From an uncultured Bacteroidales bacterium (GTDB lineage: Bacteria; Bacteroidota; Bacteroidia; Bacteroidales; Bacteroidaceae): a DNA stretch of 64,000 nt. Position 1 is the stretch's first letter, and the number at the start of each line of letters is the position of its first letter. Where the stretch lies: the NCBI GenBank assembly GCA_902800305.1, contig CADCDP010000018.1:1-64000 (forward strand). Direction: 5' to 3'. The position numbers and the translations under genes are program-made. Shown piece after piece: positions 17,343 through 26,397 of the stretch. The notes below the pieces were generated by a model. It was not told where the DNA came from. It saw only the letters and a program-made list of their open reading frames with translations, and did no database searches.

Positions 17343-20300
17343 ATGACTTTCGACAAATACACTCAGCTGAGTGAAGATGCCCAAAGGTTACTATGCTACT
17401 ACGCCTGGATAGGATTAGGGTCTGGGAAACGAAATAGCGAGCACTTCTACATTCTGAAACATTATTGTTTCCCTTTGTTTAATGGGAATGATGCTTTGGA
17501 AGAACTGCTCGCCGCAGGGATAATGATTAAGGACGACCGGGACTGGTTCACAGGAGAGATGCGCTACGGAATCAACATTGATGATTTCGTACCAGTATTG
17601 TGGTACCTGCTGGAATGCCGTAAAGACATTTTCCTTACGTTGGGAAAGTGTCGGCAACTACAAGCGGCCACCTATCTTTTTATCCGTCATTCCGTTCGAC
17701 AATTAGTTGAAAGTCAGTACTCTCAATGTGACAATGCCAGTTCCATCAGCATTGATCAAGCGTATTTCTTCTACAGTATCATGCTGGATGCCAAGTTTCG
17801 TCCTTTGCTGGAAAATCTGTCACCCAACACTTTCGTCTATTTCTTTGAAGGTGCGACGACCTACCTCATTACCCACGACATCGTGGCAGACACCACATAC
17901 TTGATGTCGGTCATCAAGAATTACCATTCCATCACAGAAACCATTCGTTGCAAACTCATTGCAGAATTTGAACTATACAACTATATTGCATCGGGACAAG
18001 TGCCCCAAGACGGTATGTACGCCAACATTTCCGCTGGTTACATCCTTGGCGCACTTCGTCACCTCAACAGTGGGAATGCTGCAGAAGCCGTCAAATGGTT
18101 CATCCAGTCGCTCAAGAGGGAAGGCCAAAACAACGGATTCCACAACGTCTATGCCAACCCACTACTCACCTTCTACCTAATGGTAGCCTATATGGCCGTC
18201 GTCAACGAGAAAAAGAAAAGCAACGCCGAACTTGCTGCCGAATGCACGAAACGTCTCGTGGCATTCCTCCGTCAAGTAGAGACAAGGGTGTGGGACGACA
18301 TACTCCCAGCCAAGCTGCTGGTGGAGGATTTCCGCAACGTGGGGAAAGTGTTTCACAAACAGAAGATTGACGAAATGTACAAAGATGTGGAGGAAGGCAA
18401 GCGCCCTGTCCTGTATCGTCACCTTGCATTTCTGCTGGCCAACTATTTGGGCTACTCAACAAAGGGAATGGACGTGAACCACTGCATTCCAAACTTAGCC
18501 CTGCTGCGCCACGAAATGTCCAAATACCTTCCCCTCTACGATGCCGAACGGGAAACGCTCCAGCATCTCTATGGCACCCACCCCGCCCTCACTTCCATCT
18601 ACCACAAGGCTGAATGGGAGTCCGTGCTGGAAGACCTGATGAACGAAGCCACGGGGAAGAACAAGACCGAGGGGGAGGAACAAAGCACACGGCTCATGTA
18701 CCTGCGTTTTTCGGCATCCTCCACAGCCATTCAAGTGAGAGAACAGACACGGTTGAAGAATGGACGGTGGGGCAGTGGGAAAGTGGTGAGCGACGCACGC
18801 TATCGACGGGGCGACATGGAGTGCATGAACAATGCCGACCGACGCATCCTCGCACGTCTCAACCACAGCCAGCACTGGGAACTACGATTGGAGGACGTAA
18901 TAGAAGAGATGGTGGACGAGAGCCGTCTCTACACAGGCCAGTCCGCCCCCTACGAACTTGTGAAGGTGGAGCGCGACAAGCCCTACCTCATGGTGGAAGA
19001 TGACGGGACGCACTTCCAGATTAAGTCCAACGTCCCCATCAGTCAAGCTAAGGAAGAACTCATCATCGTCGAAGACTCCCCCACCCACTATAGCCTTATC
19101 ACCATCCCCAGCGAGATACGCGATTACTACATCAAGCTCCTCCAGCTGGGCACGTTACCCCTCGAAGCCAAAGACACCCTCCGCAACCTCCTCAACACCA
19201 TCGGCGGAAAAGTCGAACTGCACTCATCCCTCATCGAAGGAGGCAGCACTCTTCCCCTTGTCGATGGGCAATGGAACATCGGCTTCAGGCTTAGCCCCAA
19301 AAACGGTGGAAATTGGGAAGTAGAAGTATTTGTACGCCCCCTCCAAGGAGGCAGACGCACTTACCCTCCAGCAGAGGGCGACAACATCATCATCGATGAA
19401 AACAAAGACGGACGCATGAGGGTGAAGCGCAACCTACCGTTGGAACGTTCGAATCAGGAACTGGTCAGTGCCTTCTGGCAAAGCATGGGCTACGACTACC
19501 AGCACACCGACACTTACCCTCCGGAATTTCTGCTCGAACTGGTGCAGACCATTCAAGAGAACCCCGACACATTCTACGCAGAATGGCCAGAAGGACAGAA
19601 CATTAGGATAAAAAGACTTGCCCGAGGTGCTGCTACATGGAACGGCGTGGTGAAGGCCAAAGGACAATGGTTCGACATCGAAGGCGACATCGACATCGAC
19701 GAACACACCCGTATCAGCATCAGCCAGCTCCTCGAACTGGTGGGCAAGAGCAAGGGCAAATACATACAGATGGGCGATGGCGAATTTCTCGCACTCAGCG
19801 AGAAACTGAAGAACCAGCTCCAAGCACTCGATGCCATCGCCAACCGCGAACGGGGCAAAATAAAAATATCACCCTTCAGCGCAGCACTGATGGGCGAAGA
19901 CATCCTGCATGGCGATATTGAACTACAACTCGACGAGAAACTCTCCGACATACGCCAGCGTATCATCGATGGTTCCAACTACAGTCCTGCTGTTCCCAAG
20001 GAACTGAATGCCACCCTTCGTCCCTACCAGCGAAACGGCTACCTCTGGATAGCCCGACTCAACAGCTGGGGGGCAGGTGCTTTGCTGGCCGACGACATGG
20101 GACTCGGCAAGACCATACAGACCATCGCATTCCTCCTTCTCAAGAAAGACGAAGGTCCCTCACTGGTTGTTGCACCGGCCTCCGTCGCTCCCAACTGGAA
20201 GACTGAGTTGGAACGCTTTGCCCCAACCCTCAACGTGCTGATGCTCAACACTTCCACCAACCGTCATCAAACCCTCCACGAAGCCAAGGCGGGCGATGTT

Positions 20301-21377
20301 GTCGTCACCACCTACGGCATCCTTCTCAGCATACAGGACGACATCACCCAAAAGCAGTGGAACGTTGCCTGTCTCGACGAAGCCCATATCATCAAGAACC
20401 GTGGTGCCAAGACCAGTGCCGCTGCTATGAAGATACAGGCCACCAACCGAGTGATGCTGACAGGTACACCCGTACAAAATCACCTCGGAGAACTCTGGAG
20501 CCTCTTCCAGTTCGTCAACCCTGGACTACTTGGCGGATACGAACACTTCTCCCAAAAATTCATCATTCCCATTGAAGGTTTCCACGACAAGGAGAAACAA
20601 GAACAACTGGAACACATCGTGCATCCCTTCATGCTCCGCCGCACCAAACAAGCTGTGCTCCGCGAACTGCCCGAGAAGACCGAAATTTACCATAGCGTCG
20701 AACTCAGCCGCGACGAATTGGCTATCTACGAAAGCATACGCATTCGCGCTGAACGGATGCTCCAAGCCTCTGGAGGCGAAGCAGATATGCACGTGCTGGC
20801 CGAAATAACCCGACTTCGGCAGGCCGCCTGCAGCGCACAGCTGATTGAACCAAAATGGACGGGCGAATGTTCCAAAATCACGGCACTGGCAGAACTTCTC
20901 CAAGGAGTCATCGAGGGAGGCAACCGCGCCTTGGTGTTCAGCCAGTTCGTCAGTTTCTTCGACCTCGTGCGGCGTGAACTCGACCGTCTCGGCATGAAGT
21001 ATTTCTATATCGACGGAAGTACCCCCGTAAAGAAACGCACAGAAATGGTGGAAGCCTTCCAGAAAGGAGAAAATCCCCTGTTCCTCATCAGTCTGAAAGC
21101 TGGTGGGTTGGGGCTCAACCTCACGGGAGCCAACTACGTGTTCCTGCTCGACCCGTGGTGGAACCCTGCCATCGAGCAACAAGCCACCGACCGTGCCCAC
21201 CGCATCGGTCAGCACCAAGCCGTCACCGTCTATCACCTCGTCAGCAAGAACACCATCGAGGAGAAGATTATCCGTCTGCACCAAACGAAACGTCATCTGG
21301 CGGACAACATTTTAGCAGGAACGGACACCAGCTACAAGCTGACAGGTGAAGATTTGCTGGAAATGGTGGCTAAATAA
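17343..21377 (+). CDS. SNF2-family DNA translocase/helicase
   Basis: 1344 residues. The N-terminal ~850 residues have no motif I recognise. The C-terminal ~500 residues form a complete SNF2 engine: LLADDMGLGKTIQT (Walker A, ~916), CLDEAHIIKN (DEAH, ~1012), MLTGTPVQNHLGELW (III), then SLKAGGLGLNLTGANYV (V) and QQATDRAHRIGQ (VI). Such proteins move along double-stranded DNA and remodel protein-DNA complexes; in bacteria they occur near RNA polymerase (RapA/HepA), in restriction systems, or alone as here. No methylase, nuclease or defence gene is adjacent, so transcription or chromosome maintenance is as likely as defence. The start follows a repeated promoter cassette closely. Confidence 0.85.
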   Translation: MTFDKYTQLSEDAQRLLCYYAWIGLGSGKRNSEHFYILKHYCFPLFNGNDALEELLAAGIMIKDDRDWFTGEMRYGINIDDFVPVLWYLLECRKDIFLTLGKCRQLQAATYLFIRHSVRQLVESQYSQCDNASSISIDQAYFFYSIMLDAKFRPLLENLSPNTFVYFFEGATTYLITHDIVADTTYLMSVIKNYHSITETIRCKLIAEFELYNYIASGQVPQDGMYANISAGYILGALRHLNSGNAAEAVKWFIQSLKREGQNNGFHNVYANPLLTFYLMVAYMAVVNEKKKSNAELAAECTKRLVAFLRQVETRVWDDILPAKLLVEDFRNVGKVFHKQKIDEMYKDVEEGKRPVLYRHLAFLLANYLGYSTKGMDVNHCIPNLALLRHEMSKYLPLYDAERETLQHLYGTHPALTSIYHKAEWESVLEDLMNEATGKNKTEGEEQSTRLMYLRFSASSTAIQVREQTRLKNGRWGSGKVVSDARYRRGDMECMNNADRRILARLNHSQHWELRLEDVIEEMVDESRLYTGQSAPYELVKVERDKPYLMVEDDGTHFQIKSNVPISQAKEELIIVEDSPTHYSLITIPSEIRDYYIKLLQLGTLPLEAKDTLRNLLNTIGGKVELHSSLIEGGSTLPLVDGQWNIGFRLSPKNGGNWEVEVFVRPLQGGRRTYPPAEGDNIIIDENKDGRMRVKRNLPLERSNQELVSAFWQSMGYDYQHTDTYPPEFLLELVQTIQENPDTFYAEWPEGQNIRIKRLARGAATWNGVVKAKGQWFDIEGDIDIDEHTRISISQLLELVGKSKGKYIQMGDGEFLALSEKLKNQLQALDAIANRERGKIKISPFSAALMGEDILHGDIELQLDEKLSDIRQRIIDGSNYSPAVPKELNATLRPYQRNGYLWIARLNSWGAGALLADDMGLGKTIQTIAFLLLKKDEGPSLVVAPASVAPNWKTELERFAPTLNVLMLNTSTNRHQTLHEAKAGDVVVTTYGILLSIQDDITQKQWNVACLDEAHIIKNRGAKTSAAAMKIQATNRVMLTGTPVQNHLGELWSLFQFVNPGLLGGYEHFSQKFIIPIEGFHDKEKQEQLEHIVHPFMLRRTKQAVLRELPEKTEIYHSVELSRDELAIYESIRIRAERMLQASGGEADMHVLAEITRLRQAACSAQLIEPKWTGECSKITALAELLQGVIEGGNRALVFSQFVSFFDLVRRELDRLGMKYFYIDGSTPVKKRTEMVEAFQKGENPLFLISLKAGGLGLNLTGANYVFLLDPWWNPAIEQQATDRAHRIGQHQAVTVYHLVSKNTIEEKIIRLHQTKRHLADNILAGTDTSYKLTGEDLLEMVAK

Positions 21378-21388
21378 ATATTTTTTTG

Positions 21389-21482
21389 TAACTTTGGCTT
21401 CGCCTTAGGTACTCACGTTCGACAATAAAAGCAAAAAAATCTCTTTTTTTCTTTGTATTGTACTCACTTAATCGTACCTTTG
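21389..21482 (+). promoter_or_regulatory. repeated promoter cassette, copy C
   Basis: Begins 9-12 nt after the SNF2 stop codon. Same block order as the other copies; core promoter TTTG, spacer, TACCTTTG at 21475-21482. It drives the rhamnogalacturonan lyase gene, leaving a ~60-nt AC-rich leader. Confidence 0.8.
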
Positions 21483-21547
21483 CCCCGTTTTTCAGCCTTT
21501 ACTGACAACAACATAACACTATAACACTAACTAATCTATCTACAACA

Positions 21548-24500
21548 ATGATGAAGAAATCCATTTTGACCCTTGTCCTCGCGATGGTTGCCTCCATGGG
21601 CTTCGCACAACGCACGACCGACAAGATTGACCGTGGCCTCGTGGCCATTCCTGGCTCTAACGGCGGAAACCTCGTAAGCTGGCGTGTGTTCGGCGAAGAG
21701 TACTACGATGTGACCTACAATCTCTATTGTAACGGCACGAAGATTGCAGAGAATCTGAATGTGTCCAACTACAGCCATAGTTCGGGCACTGCCTCCAGCA
21801 AATATGAGGTGGCAGCCGTAGTGCGTGGCGTGGAACAGGAAAAGTGTGCAGCCGTGACCCGATGGAACAACGGTATGCTGACCATTCCCGTACAAAAAAT
21901 CACAGGACGTGACGGAAAGGACGTGACGGCCAATTATACGCTGAATGATATCTCGTTGGGCGATCTCGATGGTGACGGCGTGACGGAATTTATCGTGAAG
22001 CGTCCGTGCAGCGTGGCTGCCGATGTGTCGCAAAAAAACTGTTTCAACGTGTTGGACTGCTACAACCGCAAGGGCAAACGCCTGTGGTGGATTGACCTCG
22101 GCCCCAATATGTTGTCGGGGGCAGATGAGCAATGGGATTGTGTCTGCTACGATTGGGACGGTGACGGTAAAGCAGAGGTGTTGCTCCGTATCCAAGACAA
22201 TGCTTACATTCACTACGCTGACGGAACATCGGAACTAATTGGTTCAGCCTCAGTGGATACCCGTTGGAACGGTATCGAATACACTTCGTCGGGGAACGAG
22301 TATCTGCTGTACTTAGAAGGGGCAACGGGCAAACCTTACGACATTGGTCCCGCTGGCCATCCGCACTACATGACGTACCCGATTGCCCGTGGGCAGGACT
22401 CAGATTGGGGTTCGGGCATTGTGGGTCACCGTTCAACGAAACATTACTTTGGTGCGCCCTTCCTCGACGGACGGAAGGCAAGCATCTTCCTCGGTCGTGG
22501 ATGCTACACGATGCACAAATTCGCTGCCTACGATGTTGACCCTGCCACACATCAGCTGACGCGACGTTGGTATTGGGAGAACACGGTGGGAGGCAGCCCT
22601 TGGTTTGGCAACGGCTACCACAACTTTGCCATCGGCGACGTGGACTGGGATGGCCGCGATGAAATCATCTTCGGCTCGATGGTCATCGACGATAATGGGA
22701 TGGGACTTTCGACCACAGGTTTCGGACATGGGGATGCCCAGCACTGTGCCGACCTCGATCCCTACCGCAAATATGAGGAGCAGTTTGCCTGCAACGAGAG
22801 TCAGCCCGCCATGAACTACCGCAATGCAGTAACGTCGGAGATGTACTACCGCATCAAGGCAACGGGCGACGACGGGCGAGCACTGTGCGCGAACTTCACG
22901 AACACATATCCAGGCTCTGTGGGCAGAAGTGTTTCGACCGGATGGATAAGCACTGTGGCAGACAAGGAAATCGGATCGTTAGGTGGTGACGGGTTCATCA
23001 GCTGGGGCGACCTTAATCAGCGCATCTACTGGGACGGTGACCTGCTGGACGAGTATTTTGACAGTCCTGGTACGGAGGGTTATGGTGCTATTTATAAGCC
23101 AGCGGAAGCTGGTGGTGGCAGATGGAACTTCCCCGACTCGAAATGCAACAACTGGTCGAAGAACAACCCCGGAGCGATTGCTGATATCTTCGGCGACTGG
23201 CGTGAAGAATTGGTGATGCGCAAAGCAGACAATACGGCCATTCTGGTATATACGACAAACATTCCGACAAAGTACCGCATCCCCACCCTTTGGCACGACC
23301 ATCAGTACCGCAACGCCATGGTGTGGCAGAGTATGGGCTACAACCAGCCTCCTCACAAGAGCTATTTCCTCGGTGAACTGGAAGGCATCACGGTGGCTCC
23401 ACCACCCTACACGATGACAGGACGCACGGAGGTGGCCAACGGTGGCACCATCAGCACCACGGGAGAGCACCTTATTGTATGTGAGACCAACGACACAAAG
23501 GTGTCCATCACAGATGGGGCAAGCCCCTACATGGTGACGTTTAACGTGCCGTCGTGGGTACAAGGAAACGCTGGCAACAATGTATCGAACAAGCCAAAGC
23601 CGACCTACGCATATTTCACTTGTGAGGTAAGCGGCGGCACACTAACTGGAAGCACCCGACTGGTAAAGCAGGGCGACGGTATTCTGAAACTGCCCAAGGT
23701 GGACATGACTTACACGGGTGAGACAGACGTTTGGGCAGGAACACTCTGTTTCGATGGTACATTGAAGGAGTCGCCACTGTGGCTGAACCGCTTTGCTGAG
23801 CTGAATTCCAACGGAGGCGAGTTCAAAAGCATCAAGGCCGACTATGCCTCCATCATGCGCCCTGGCGGCGAGAATTCGATGGGCAACATCACGGTTGACT
23901 CAACTTACTTCATGGGCTTCGGTTCACGGCTGGTGCTCGACCTCTATTCCGACGGACTGAAGGCAGACCAAGTCAATACTAAGACACTCCGTATTGAGAC
24001 CAAGACTTCCTCAATCTGGCAAGATTTCGGGCCCAAGTATCTTCAACCTGTCATCGAAGTGAAGGAGCATTTCGCCGAAGGTGCCACAGCCCTGGAGCCT
24101 GGCGACTACATCATCGGTCGGGTGGACTCGTTAGTGGGCTCGCTGGCCAGCGTCAAAATTGAAGGCATCACCGACCATAAGGCAGGACTCTCCATCGACG
24201 ATCAGAACCGCCTTGTCCTCACCATCGGCTCTGTGCGTGGCGCTTCGGAGATAGTTTGGACAGGAGCGACGTCGTCATCATGGGACTTTGCCAACACGGA
24301 GAATTTTTATCTCGCTGGAGATGAGAGTCGTGAGGCTGACATCTTCGTAAAGGGCGACATCGTAAACTTCGATGACAATGGTAGCAAGCTGACAGTGAAC
24401 ATCTCGGAGGAACTGTCTCCCGACACCATCAGGGTCAACTCCACTAAGAACTACACCTTCTCTGGCACGGGAACCATCACGTCGGGTTCTTTAGTAAAGG

Positions 24501-26191
24501 AGGGAAAGGGAACGCTGACTATCTCCACGGAGAACTCTTACACAGGGGGTAACTATCTGAGAGGAGGTACGGTGAAGGTGGCCGCACTCGCCAACGAGAG
24601 CAAGGCGACGGGAAATCTGGGTGCCGTGACAGCGGTGTCCACAAAGTTCATCATCGAAAACGGAGCCACTCTACAGACCACCGCAACAGTAACGAACGGG
24701 TCTCCCATCCGATTCCAAAGTGAAGAGGGAGGTGTCATCAATAATTCAGCTGACTTCAACCAAAACAAGGCTTTCCAAGGCACACTCCTGACGAAGAAGG
24801 GTACGGGATGGCTAAAGACATACGTATCAGGAACGAACCTCACAAAGATGATCATTGCAGGAGGTACGGTGCAGAACCTGACAGGCATTGCAGCGAAGAC
24901 CGTAGAGTTCCAAGGAGGAGCATTGGTGGACAATGTCGGAACCAACAACACGCTGACAGTGCCGAAGGGTAAGAAAGGTGCTTGGACAACGGCGAACCGT
25001 GCCACCTACACGAACAAGATTACAGGTGAGGGAGATTTGACCATCTACTGTGCAGCAGAAAAGGGTAGCAACTGGGTGGCCACCCGTACTCCACTCCAGC
25101 TCGACCTCTCGACCTTCACAGGAACCATCGTGCCTGGTGCAACCATTGCCACCGACGGACGTTTCACCCTTGACACCAACAAGGGGCCACAGAACGGTAA
25201 GTTCAACATCCCGTCGGGTGTCTATGTACAAAACTCTGGCAAGACCTTCAAAATCGGAGAATTAACGGGTTCTGGTTCTCTCGGAGGCTACAGCTCGTTC
25301 AGCAACAATGGAGGTTCTGCCGCCAACACATGGCAAGTAGGCGATGAAGGGAACTTCAAGTTCGACGGAGTTGTGACCAGTGCCGACAACTTTACCAAGG
25401 TGGGTGCAGGTAAGATGACAGTGACTGGTGTCTGGGACAACACAGGTGCGGTGAAAGTGAATGAAGGTGAACTGCACATCAACTCGGGAGGATTGGTCGG
25501 AAAGGGCACACTCACAGTGGCCGCAGGTGCGCTCTTTACAGGTGTCACCAAAGCCAACACTCCACTCACTAATAGCTCCTTCACCATCAACGGAACCATT
25601 CAGCCTGGCACAAATGCAACAGCCGTGACAGGAACCCTTGATTTCGATGGGAAAAATGTTACGTTCGGTGCCCAATCTAAGCTGATTATCGGTTTACGCC
25701 GAAGTGCTACGGCTACAGCTGTTGGAAATTCTTACTTGACCAATATCGGTACACTGAAATTGACAGCTGGTACCACCATTGCCCCATTCCTTTACGACAG
25801 CTACGAGCCAACGAAAGACGAGGCCATGCCAGACTCTTTCTTCGTATGGACTGATGCCAAGAGCGTCAACCTCACAGGTGACCTCAACTTTGAGTTGCCA
25901 GAGCTGTACTATTGCGATTGGGACACGAGCCGCATTGCCGAAGGTCTTCTCTTCGTACGATTTAACGCAGAAAAGTATGCCCAGTACCTTACCAGCATTG
26001 ACAACATCGATGCCAGCGAGACCGTTTCTGTAGAGGTGGTCAGCCTCAATGGTACGACCCTCGGCACATTCACTTGTCCCATGGGCAGCGTCAAGTCTTC
26101 GTTTGCACAAACTGCATTCCCGAAAGGTCTTTATCTGCTCCACATCAAGAGTGAAACGGGCAAAAAAGGCACTCTGAAACTGATGAAATAA
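21548..26191 (+). CDS. PL11 rhamnogalacturonan lyase with beta-repeat stalk
   Basis: 1547 residues, exported (signal peptide ending GFA-Q). Residues ~22-620 are a PL11 rhamnogalacturonan lyase: RTTDKIDRGLVAIPGSNGGN at the start, Ca-binding FG-GAP-like repeats such as LGDLDGDGVTEF, YDWDGDGKAEV and GDVDWDGRDE, and the end motif NQPPHKSYFLGELEGI. The enzyme cleaves the pectin backbone by beta-elimination. Residues ~640-1460 are Gly/Thr/Asn-rich repeats (VKEGKGTLTISTENSYTGG) of the autotransporter-associated beta-strand type, probably a beta-helix stalk. Residues ~1480-1547 resemble a T9SS type A sorting domain (FPKGLYLLHIKSETGKKG), so the enzyme should be secreted and surface-attached. A plain PL11 enzyme has only the first part. 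No SusC/D pair adjoins it. Confidence 0.9.
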   Translation: MMKKSILTLVLAMVASMGFAQRTTDKIDRGLVAIPGSNGGNLVSWRVFGEEYYDVTYNLYCNGTKIAENLNVSNYSHSSGTASSKYEVAAVVRGVEQEKCAAVTRWNNGMLTIPVQKITGRDGKDVTANYTLNDISLGDLDGDGVTEFIVKRPCSVAADVSQKNCFNVLDCYNRKGKRLWWIDLGPNMLSGADEQWDCVCYDWDGDGKAEVLLRIQDNAYIHYADGTSELIGSASVDTRWNGIEYTSSGNEYLLYLEGATGKPYDIGPAGHPHYMTYPIARGQDSDWGSGIVGHRSTKHYFGAPFLDGRKASIFLGRGCYTMHKFAAYDVDPATHQLTRRWYWENTVGGSPWFGNGYHNFAIGDVDWDGRDEIIFGSMVIDDNGMGLSTTGFGHGDAQHCADLDPYRKYEEQFACNESQPAMNYRNAVTSEMYYRIKATGDDGRALCANFTNTYPGSVGRSVSTGWISTVADKEIGSLGGDGFISWGDLNQRIYWDGDLLDEYFDSPGTEGYGAIYKPAEAGGGRWNFPDSKCNNWSKNNPGAIADIFGDWREELVMRKADNTAILVYTTNIPTKYRIPTLWHDHQYRNAMVWQSMGYNQPPHKSYFLGELEGITVAPPPYTMTGRTEVANGGTISTTGEHLIVCETNDTKVSITDGASPYMVTFNVPSWVQGNAGNNVSNKPKPTYAYFTCEVSGGTLTGSTRLVKQGDGILKLPKVDMTYTGETDVWAGTLCFDGTLKESPLWLNRFAELNSNGGEFKSIKADYASIMRPGGENSMGNITVDSTYFMGFGSRLVLDLYSDGLKADQVNTKTLRIETKTSSIWQDFGPKYLQPVIEVKEHFAEGATALEPGDYIIGRVDSLVGSLASVKIEGITDHKAGLSIDDQNRLVLTIGSVRGASEIVWTGATSSSWDFANTENFYLAGDESREADIFVKGDIVNFDDNGSKLTVNISEELSPDTIRVNSTKNYTFSGTGTITSGSLVKEGKGTLTISTENSYTGGNYLRGGTVKVAALANESKATGNLGAVTAVSTKFIIENGATLQTTATVTNGSPIRFQSEEGGVINNSADFNQNKAFQGTLLTKKGTGWLKTYVSGTNLTKMIIAGGTVQNLTGIAAKTVEFQGGALVDNVGTNNTLTVPKGKKGAWTTANRATYTNKITGEGDLTIYCAAEKGSNWVATRTPLQLDLSTFTGTIVPGATIATDGRFTLDTNKGPQNGKFNIPSGVYVQNSGKTFKIGELTGSGSLGGYSSFSNNGGSAANTWQVGDEGNFKFDGVVTSADNFTKVGAGKMTVTGVWDNTGAVKVNEGELHINSGGLVGKGTLTVAAGALFTGVTKANTPLTNSSFTINGTIQPGTNATAVTGTLDFDGKNVTFGAQSKLIIGLRRSATATAVGNSYLTNIGTLKLTAGTTIAPFLYDSYEPTKDEAMPDSFFVWTDAKSVNLTGDLNFELPELYYCDWDTSRIAEGLLFVRFNAEKYAQYLTSIDNIDASETVSVEVVSLNGTTLGTFTCPMGSVKSSFAQTAFPKGLYLLHIKSETGKKGTLKLMK

Positions 26192-26226
26192 ACTTTTTCC
26201 AAAAAAAACATACATTATTTAATAAA

Positions 26227-26262
26227 AAAGGGCGAAACTTTTTGGGAGTTTCGCCCTTTTTT
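26227..26262 (+). terminator. terminator of lyase gene
   Basis: GGGCGAAACT-TTTTGGG-AGTTTCGCCC then TTTTTT. It also overlaps the -33 box of the next promoter. Confidence 0.85.
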
Positions 26263-26272
26263 CGTTCCTTTG
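26241..26272 (+). promoter_or_regulatory. promoter overlapping terminator
   Basis: TTTG at 26241-26244, 20 bp, TTCCTTTG at 26265-26272 (one mismatch to TAnnTTTG). The -33 box is in the loop of the upstream terminator. Drives the gene at 26398. Confidence 0.5.
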
Positions 26273-26397
26273 CATACGAAAGACCAAGAGTCTATCCCCT
26301 TTTCCCAGCCATTCCCATGTGAAGGAAAAAGGAGAAACACACGAAACCGAACATACAACTAACTTTATTTTTTTAATTTTTTAACTGATCTAACTTT

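Noticed and set aside
17343..21377. SNF2 protein as part of a DISARM-like or restriction defence island
   Set aside because: No methyltransferase, nuclease, PLD or other defence gene on either side; neighbours are efp and a pectin lyase.
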